Source: Hypericum androsaemum
Taxonomy: Eukaryota > Streptophyta > Magnoliopsida > Malpighiales > Hypericaceae
DNA length: 64,000 nt
Assembly (NCBI GenBank): GCA_963995505.1
Contig: OZ023185.1
Span: 19,417,691 to 19,481,690, forward strand
Reading direction: 5' to 3'
The notes beneath the pieces were generated by a model. That model was not told where the DNA came from. It did not search any database and saw only the letters and a program-made list of their open reading frames with translations. A program made the position numbers and the translations under genes. Shown here piece by piece: positions 57,001 to 64,000 of this stretch (positions within the stretch are counted from its first letter, which is position 1; every line of letters begins with the position of its first letter).

Positions 57001-59753
57001 ACCACATCTAGGGAACAATTGTAGTTCCGTAGAACAAATCATCACTGCCGGAGGGGATGATGACCGAAATCCGAGAAAGAGAACTGAAGAGGATGATTTT
57101 CCTGCTAAACTGGAAGCAGGAACATCCACCAAGAATGGACACGAGGTAGCTCATTCATTGGAAAATGAAAGCAAAATAAAAAGTGATCCTGTTCCTCATG
57201 GTTTTCATCGTCTAGAGAAACACGAGCAAACTTCTGAGAATGATATGAGAAGTTCACATGGTAGAAAGGGATTTTTTGTGGCAGCTAACTCTACGCGGTC
57301 AGAATCATCTGGCGAAGTCAAAATCAATTCTCCACGGGGCTACGAGTTAGTTACTGAAGGCAAAATGCCTCCTGGTACTGACTCTTCGTCTAGTAGCAGA
57401 ATCCGGCGATATCAAATGAAAGGAAAAGGAAGGGCTTTGTCTGATGGAATGCCCGACGGAAGAATTCCGCTAGAGGGGGACAGCAGCCATGAGAGTGTTG
57501 AAAGCTGCAACATTGCAGGGTTATATTCAGCTGGAAAGAAAGAGTTCCATTTTGAGCAAACTCTGATTGTTGGAAGCAAAAGATTGAAAAGGCATATCCA
57601 AGATTCTCCAGGTTCCTCTTCACTTATTAGGAAAGACAGCTCCTTTATGAATTGGATCTCTAACATGATGAAGGGACTCGAGAGTTATAGGGAAAGAAGT
57701 GTACCTTCTTTAGCGCTCACCCTTGTCGATCCAGACGAGGGCCATAAAGTTCCTGAACAACGTCTGGTTGGACTTGACAAAAAGACAGGTTCATCAGGGT
57801 TTCAGACTTTCTTTGATTCTCTTCACCGACCGAAGAGAAAGGCACAAGAGGTTTTTCCCTTAAATCCTGCAGATCAAGCCGAAGAATACAGAGCAATCGA
57901 GCTCGATGATAAAGTGTCCAATGTTCATACCTCGCCTCAAACCTGTCATGCAGAGACTGGCACTTTCTACAAATTGTTCAAGCTTCCAAACAGCAAGTCA
58001 AATGAATGCGCGCTCCAAAATGGTGCCGGCCGAGTATTGCAGGCCAGAGATTCGTCAAAGAACTTTTCTGGTGCTCATCATGATATTGGAATCACTGCCT
58101 CCATGGGGAACAAAGGTTCGATTAACTTGGGTACTGGAAAGGGTAAAGATGAAACAGTCTCCAACCTTTCTCGTGACAAAGGGGAGAGAGGACTTGGTAA
58201 GAAGAATTATTTTGAGCTGCCATTAGACGGGAAGGCAAATCAAGCTTACGGATCTGAAGCTGGCCCTATGACAAGCTTGTGGATCACCCGCTTCACTCCG
58301 AAAGTCCCTGTACCCTTGTCAGACATTGATGCTTGCAATCACCCTCCTGGTGAAGCTCCTACCTGCCCTACTGATGGCATGACCCTGAAGTATTTAACAA
58401 ACCAGTCCTCGTCGTCGAATTCCAACAAAGAGTTGCAGCATAGCGAGAATTTGGTTGCGGTATTACCCCGTGCTAAAAATAGTGGGACTAATGCTAGAAA
58501 CTCTGTGTGTTTGTCCAAAGAAAAGGTTTTTACAGTTGACAAATCTGTTTGTCAACCAGATCCCGTTTTTCCGTCCCCGCGAATCAAACAATCAGAAGTA
58601 GTGGCCTCTGTGCTTGCAAGAAGATTAGATGCCTTGAAGCACATAGAGCCTTCAGATGCTAACCAAGATGCATTCCCAGCACCAAGACATCCATTGGATC
58701 TCGGGGATTCTTCTGCGTCGCCTAGTAAATTGAAGTTTAAGAAAGGAGACGATTGTGGCAGAAGGCTGTCGCATGGCGGTGACTGCCATCTCCAAGCTGT
58801 CAATGCACCATCCAATTGTGATGGAAATGATCCTCAGAAAGTGAGAGATGTTAACAGGACAAAAAATGAACCAGTTTCTTCTCAGAATGAGAATACGCAG
58901 TTGTTCGACGGAGGCATTCGTTCAAGCTCCGTGGGGGGCAAGTCATCGACACGCAGCTTTACACCCTTTGTCAGTTCTTTGGATAAGCATTTATCAGATG
59001 AACCGAAGGCAATCTTCGACGCCGTGAAAAGGCTTCAATTGTCTCGTGTCAATGTTCTCAAGTGAGTCGAACTACATTGCTATCACATTCCTTTAGTCGT
59101 CAATCTTCCATTTTTCTTGACTTTTTTTTTCGCAGTGTTATTAAACCTATGAAGTTAAGAGCATGATCTTATTTTATCTGATTATTGGAACATTTTCTTC
59201 TTCATGGAACAAGGTGGATGCATTCCCACATGCCACTCTCATGTCTTGATGGCTTATTCCTTCGCCTGCGGCTCGGAAAGTGGGATGCAGGGCTTGGCAG
59301 AGCACGCTACCACGTAGCTTGCATTACCGGTACGCTGTCGTTTTTTTCGCAGTGTTCGTTTTCTGGATAACGTTGCAGCAGCATCTGAAACTTCCCATCT
59401 GTGAATGGACAGGAGTGCAAGAAGAGAGGGCGCCCCAAAATCCCAAATTTTCTATATCAGTTGATGTGGGAGGGATCAGCTGTCTAGTCGAGAGTCGATA
59501 CATTTCGAACCAAGATTTCCTCGAGGTGAGTTTCTCAACTCGACTCGTTCTCCTACTGTCTTTTACTCGACATAAATCTTATCGATTACGAACTTAAGAT
59601 CGTGTCATACGTCTTACTTCGGGCTACCAACTCTCGTTCTTGTAGGATGAGCTCATAGCGTGGTGGACGGCAACCTCGAACGGAGGCCGGAAGGTACCGA
59701 CCCGAGAGGATTTAAGATTGAAGTTGGAAGAGAAGAAGATGTTAGGATTGTAG
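54087..59753 (+). CDS. PLUS3-domain nuclear protein of TZP type, apparently without zinc knuckles (982 aa)
   Basis: Coding exons: 54087-54540, 54629-54715, 56991-59061, 59214-59329, 59413-59525, 59646-59753, with GT-AG junctions and consistent phase. The N-terminal block contains DSGAGANAGSGLDMRLVGAD and PLSELVWSPQKGLSVKYADG. The middle has SSFMNWISNMMKG, GPMTSLWITRFTPK and SEVVASVLARRLDALKHIEP. The C-terminal PLUS3-like domain runs from about residue 850 (IFDAVKRLQLSRVNVLKWMH, LDGLFLRLRLGKWDAGLG, CLVESRYISNQDFLEDELIA). TZP in Arabidopsis is a nuclear phytochrome-signalling protein with tandem CCHC knuckles and PLUS3. Here no CX2CX4HX4C pattern occurs anywhere, and the stretch after RRLDALKH, where I recall the knuckles lie in homologues, is serine-rich instead. 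Intron 2 holds a Copia element. Start is the first ATG in exon 1 of the coding part. Confidence 0.85.
54766..56672 (-). mobile_element. Internally deleted Copia LTR retrotransposon in an intron
   Basis: LTRs at 54771-55051 and 56451-56667 both begin TGTTAAGAATTTAGCAACTA on the plus strand and end CATCCCAACA. ACATC flanks both sides (54766-54770 and 56668-56672). Transcription is on the minus strand. The 5' LTR is followed by ACTGGTATCAAGAGCTAAGG (tRNA-Met primer site) and a Copia gag start (56423-56151, FALVKFDGSSNFRLWQRRVK). The polypurine tract CCAAAGTGGAGAT abuts the 3' LTR. Only a small degraded end of the pol region (in 55254-56006) remains. The 5' LTR has lost about 64 bp relative to the other. 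Confidence 0.95.
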
Positions 59754-60500
59754 TAGAGGTTAATCCGATGTTCGGATTGTGAAGATATTTCTCCAACTGC
59801 TCTTCCAACGTAAACTTACATATATTTTCTTGTCGATGTTTAAAATTTTTGACCGTTGGTGGTGGAACCTCGACCGGAAGACCTGACCATTGTTAGAATT
59901 CGATTCGATTCGATTTGATTCATTGAAAATTTGATCCGAATTTGTCCTTAGACGAATTAAATACAGTTCAAGATTTTTATAATTCATTAAACCGGCGAAT
60001 TCAATTCGAGTCAAATTTACGTCAAATTTAAATCCATAATTTAATTTTTGTCGAATTCGATTCGAATTCATCTATATATAAAAATATTTAAGAAAAATGG
60101 AAGGGAGGGAGGGAAACGGGCGGAATTAATTTTGAAAGCCACCATTTTTCAAGGCGACATTGACTGGATAACAGTGTCTGTGTCAGACGCGTCAACGTCA
60201 GATGTGTCATGTCGATTTTTTTAGGGATACGTGTCATGTCGATTCGAACCCTTTTTTCCGTTCTGATTTTCAGGTTTTTTTACTGTTTGGTTTTTTCTTT
60301 ATTTTTTATCAATTCAAATTTATTTCTAACTCCATTCTATTTTTCAAAATTTACACCTTTCAATCTCAATTCTCTACTTCTCTTATTAATAAATTGATCT
60401 ATATAAATACTCTCTCGAAATTTACTAATTAGTTATATTAGTCATAATATCACTCACATTACTATCTAACTATATCTTCAAGTAGAGCAAATAAGGGTAA
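59754..60500. other. 3' flank of the PLUS3 gene and AT-rich repeat DNA
   Basis: A segment rich in GAATTCGATTCGA words (59893-60080) resembles, in the same orientation, 63385-63480 on the far side of the hAT relic. No coding sequence was seen. Confidence 0.5.
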
Positions 60501-63120
60501 GGAAAAACGTGTGGAACATCATGATTCCATTTAATCGAATTTTCCACCGATTTCTTCTTATCATATTCTGAAAGAAATGATGAACATCCATGATGTAGCT
60601 CAACGGAAAAGTGAAGATTCAACATTCAACAATCCATAAAAGGTTACAAGAGCATCTTCTATACTTTTTACTAAGCATTTCAAAAAACTTCCTACCGCAG
60701 AAAAAATATTTTTGACATTATATGTAATTATTGCGAAAAGTAATATTCTTTCAAAACTGGGTTTGGATATGGTACTTATACTACTCATTTGAAAACTAAA
60801 CATCCACACAAATTTGGTTTGGAAAAATCTCAAACTCAATTATCTATCAAACCTAATATTTTATTTCACTACATCGACCAAAATAATAGAAAGCAACTAG
60901 CTAAATTAGTTGCTACAGAACATTTATCTTTGGTGAAAAACTTAATTTTACAACTTATTGTCAAAATACTTTAAATCATAGTGCAAAACTAATTTCACGA
61001 AGTACATTAACACGGTATGTAAAAATTTTAGAGTAAAATAGACATAGGTCTCTGTTGTTTGAATAAATTGATGAATCAGGACAGCCTAGTATTGTTGAGT
61101 CTCTCATATTTCATAAACCAATTGATTAATCCTTGAACTCAAATTCCAGTAGCTTTTGCAGTGAAATAATATTGAAGTACCAAAAATGTCCCTAAGTTCA
61201 TCCACAATTTACAAAACTCCCATGGGTCCCAAAAAACACTCCAATCTCCTGTTTTCTTCTTTCCTCATTATTAACTCTCTCTTCTTCTTCCCCATTATTA
61301 ACGTGACCCCTGCCCCTTCTTCCTCCTCTTTTTTTGGGATTGAGAGTAATATTAATGATTGTTTCTTCCTTCTAGGATTGTTGCAAGATGTTGCCTTGCT
61401 CCTCGGTAATTCAATACCCGGTTCGGTTCTGACAATACACTCTGTGTGTATGGTTGCAGAAGCATCATATCTTCTGCCCAGGAAAAAATGATCTCTAGCC
61501 TCTTAAATAGAGGATCCTCGAGCCGAATTCTCAAAACCCTCTGGGTTTTCAAAAAAAGAATGCTAGACCAAAAAATTATATGATAAAACCTAATGCGAGT
61601 TTCTTCAATTTGGCACGGGGTCGGGTTAATGATGGGGAAAGAAGAAGAGAGGAGATTGGAGGTTTTTTTTTACCTTTGGCAGTTTTGTAAATTTTAGATG
61701 AACTTAGGGGCATTTTTTGTACTTTAATATTTCACCGGAGAAGTTACTGGAATTTAGGTTCAGGGATTAATCAATTGATTTATGAAATATCAAAGACTAA
61801 ATAATATTAGGTTGTCCTGATTCATCAATTTATTCAAACAACAGGGACCTATGATTATTTTACCCAAAATTTTATACAAGGAAGGTAAATAAAAGTTACA
61901 AATTTTCTTCTTTAATTTTGATGGTCGTGTTTCTTTATGTTGTGATATATGGAGTGATCATTGACAAAATCATTTATATTTTGGTGTTACATGTCATTGA
62001 ATTTTTTTTAGGGGAACATGTCATTGGATTGATAATGAATGGAATACACAAAAAAGAGTAATTTCATATAGAGTTTTTGATGAAATTAAAATATTAAACA
62101 CTACACTAGCACTAATTAAACAAGTAATTAATTTATTATGGGCTCGCCCAAATTTACAAAAAGAATGGAGACAATTTTGTAAATTAAACAACATGAAATC
62201 AAAATATTTTTTACAAGATGTTGAACATAGTTGGAATTTGACTTATGAATTATTAAAAAAAAACTCTTCCATTTAAAGATCTTTTATGTAATTTTTTCGC
62301 ATCTCATGATCAAACGAATATTATGTTACAACCTCACCATTGGGACCTTATAGGAAAACTAAACAAACTTTTAGAATATTTTAATGATGCTACACACATT
62401 TTATCAGGCGTGTATTATCCTACATCTCATTTATTATTTTTGAAATGTTATAATATATTGGCAGCAATATCTAATGCTTATGAAGATTTTGCATTATCAA
62501 TATGTGTTTCAGAAATCACTAACAAATGGTTAAAGTATTTGAAGGACATTTCCCGACTTAATTTAATTGCTACTATTTTTATGCCGAATATTAAAATTGA
62601 AGGTTTACAAAGTGTACTACAAGCTTATAACGAGAATTTGAGTAATTTTTTTGGAAGTAAGTGTTAATATATAAATGAATGTTCTTTCAATTATAAACAA
62701 TGTAAAAAAGATATTTTAGATTTAATGAGTGAATATAGTAATAGGACTAGTGCTTCTACATCTAATGATCCAATTCTCTCTCCCTCACAAGGTACTAAAT
62801 TTAGTTTTGCGGAAAAATTATTAATGAAAAAATAAAAAAGGTCACTAGGTATAAGTTTAACCAACTCGAAATTTGATTTATATCTTAACACACAATTTGA
62901 TCTTAAATTTTTCAAACCTTCTAGTTTTTTTTATTGGAATGGTAGAAGAACCATATAGATTAATTTCCAGTTATGTCAGTTAATGCAAAATTTGTGCTTG
63001 CTAGTCCGGTTTCAACTGTTGCTGTAGAACAAACATTTAGTCCAGGAGGTAACATTTTGGACGAACACCTCAGTGGTGCCAACTAAGAGACCCATTGATT
63101 CCTTTTGAGCTAAGGATACA
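60500..63120 (+). pseudogene. Decayed autonomous hAT transposase gene
   Basis: Plus-strand pieces follow the order of a plant hAT (RICESLEEPER-like) transposase. A BED-finger remnant TTHLKTKHPHKFG lies near 60775-60830. A catalytic-domain piece with HWIDNEWNTQKRVISYRVFD follows near 62015-62085. Then WARPNLQKEWRQFCKLNN occurs near 62140-62190. Frame 62323-62667 gives HHWDLIGKLNKLLEYFNDAT. The C-terminal dimerisation block is at about 62960-63090 (KFVLASPVSTVAVEQTFSPG). Stops and frameshifts break it, and a separate element (61022-61874) sits between the N-terminal and catalytic parts. Confidence 0.85.
61022..61874. mobile_element. MULE-like element with about 190-bp inverted repeats, nested in the hAT relic
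   Basis: AAAATTTTA flanks both sides exactly (61022-61030 and 61866-61874). The element starts GAGTAAAATAGACATAGGTC (61031) and ends with the inverted counterpart at 61865. The two arms (about 61031-61225 and 61675-61865) pair over about 190 bp with some mismatches. The 450-bp centre has no transposase; open frames 61186-61491 plus and 61352-61552 minus are unassigned. Confidence 0.92.
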
Positions 63121-63629
63121 TAGGTAATTTAATTTGCTACATTAAGTGCAAACCCAAAATTTAATTTTTTCCCCCAAAAATGCTAAACACTAAACCTTAC
63201 TTTTGAAATTTAAAAAATCAAACTTTTTGAATTTTCTTTAAAAAATTTGAAATTTTTTCAAAAACATTATGAAAATTTTCAAAAATTTCAAAAAATTTAG
63301 TAGTTTTTGATTTTTTTTAGATATTAAACTTAAAGAAATAATTTAAATTCGATTCAAATTTGAAGAATCATAATTTGTTTTTGATTCGTCTTTGGACTAA
63401 TTGAATATGGTTTAAGATTTTGATGAATTCAAATTTGAATTCGAACTAATTCGATTCGAATTTGACCCAATTCGAACCGTAGTCAAGTCTAGCTCCACTA
63501 TCTATATGGGGAACCATAACTAATGGAACATAGAATTTTGATGAAAGCTATATTGTAAACATGGATTATTATTATCATTATTAGCTAAAAGATATCGATT
63601 CTGAGTTTTTGGGAATGTAACGTTTGCGC

Positions 63630-63790
63630 ATTAAAAAATTAGGTAAATTATCCCTAGGTCCATGAGTTTTGGTGATATTACCCTTGTATTGCCGAATAGA
63701 TTAAAACGTCCCTACAGTTTGGTAAAATTATGTTACGGGGTTCTTAAAGCCGGTATCAAATTTTTTCTTTGGTGAAAAGCCACCTGAAAT
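63630..63790. mobile_element. Possible left end of another MULE-like element
   Basis: TAGGTAAATTATCCCTAGGTCC resembles the start of the element at 37822 (GGGCAAATTATCCCTTAGTC) and is followed by similar text about TTTGG and CCCTACAGTTTGG. It is interrupted at 63791 by a hAT-like element and cut by the window end, so neither the right terminus nor a TSD can be checked. Confidence 0.4.
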
Positions 63791-64000
63791 CAGGGATGAC
63801 AATGGGCAAGATCCATAGGACCTAGATTCTTACCATTTTTTTGAAAGGTGGACCCAGATCTTTACCTTTGTCCTCTTTAAAAATAAAAATTCGGGCAAGA
63901 TCCCAGTCTTAAAAAATGGGGTAGGATCAGGAGATCAGCGGGTCCTTGTTATTAAAAAGTTATTTTATTTTTAAAAATTCAAACTATCTTCATATTGTTC
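63791..64000. mobile_element. Partial hAT-like element of the 38926-39891 family
   Basis: It starts CAGGGATGACAATGGGCAAG and follows the element at 38934 nearly base for base for 200 bp (for example TCCTCTTTAAAAATAA and AAAATGGGGTAGGATCAGG). The remainder lies beyond the window. Confidence 0.75.

Overview
The window is nuclear DNA from a flowering plant, almost certainly a eudicot. The genes have many GT-AG introns, the noncoding DNA is AT-rich, and every recognisable gene family is plant-specific or plant-like. I cannot name the species. There are no bacterial operons, CRISPR arrays or rRNA, and I found no convincing tRNA gene.

Eight intact or near-intact protein genes can be built exon by exon with phase-consistent splice sites. 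They are a cellulose synthase-like G protein (4636-11645, minus, 8 exons, 733 aa); a single-exon FHA-domain protein (16678-17709, minus, 343 aa); a MATH/TRAF-domain adaptor of the TRAF1/MUSE13-14 type (20196-26322, plus, 12 coding exons, 1121 aa); two tandem small secreted-peptide genes (29533-29796 and 32983-33279, minus); the repair factor XRCC4 (35284-36847, minus, 5 exons, 259 aa); a WVD2-like TPX2-domain microtubule protein (42721-44675, plus, 372 aa); and a membrane-anchored START-domain protein (46136-48756, plus, 432 aa). A ninth, large gene (54087-59753, plus, 982 aa) looks like a TZP-type PLUS3 protein in which I cannot find the zinc knuckles. These are unrelated housekeeping, signalling and cell-wall or specialised-metabolism genes. 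They do not form one pathway.

The rest is duplication and transposable elements. Two local tandem duplications stand out. One is an FHA block (about 13345-16040 and 16275-18965) whose first copy is a decapitated pseudogene. The other is a secreted-peptide block (about 29267-32756 and 32757-35140) in which each copy gained its own retroelements. A relic of a second CSLG exon 1 lies just upstream of the intact CSLG gene.

Mobile elements with readable target-site duplications include 5'-truncated LINEs, a TRIM with an empty paralogous site as control, two hAT-type non-autonomous elements, two elements with long MULE-like terminal inverted repeats, a gene-fragment-carrying TIR insertion, and an internally deleted Copia element inside an intron of the PLUS3 gene. 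The last 4 kb is a decayed autonomous hAT transposon with a MULE-like element nested in it. The first 1.7 kb is the LTR and gag start of a Ty3/Gypsy-like element on the minus strand.
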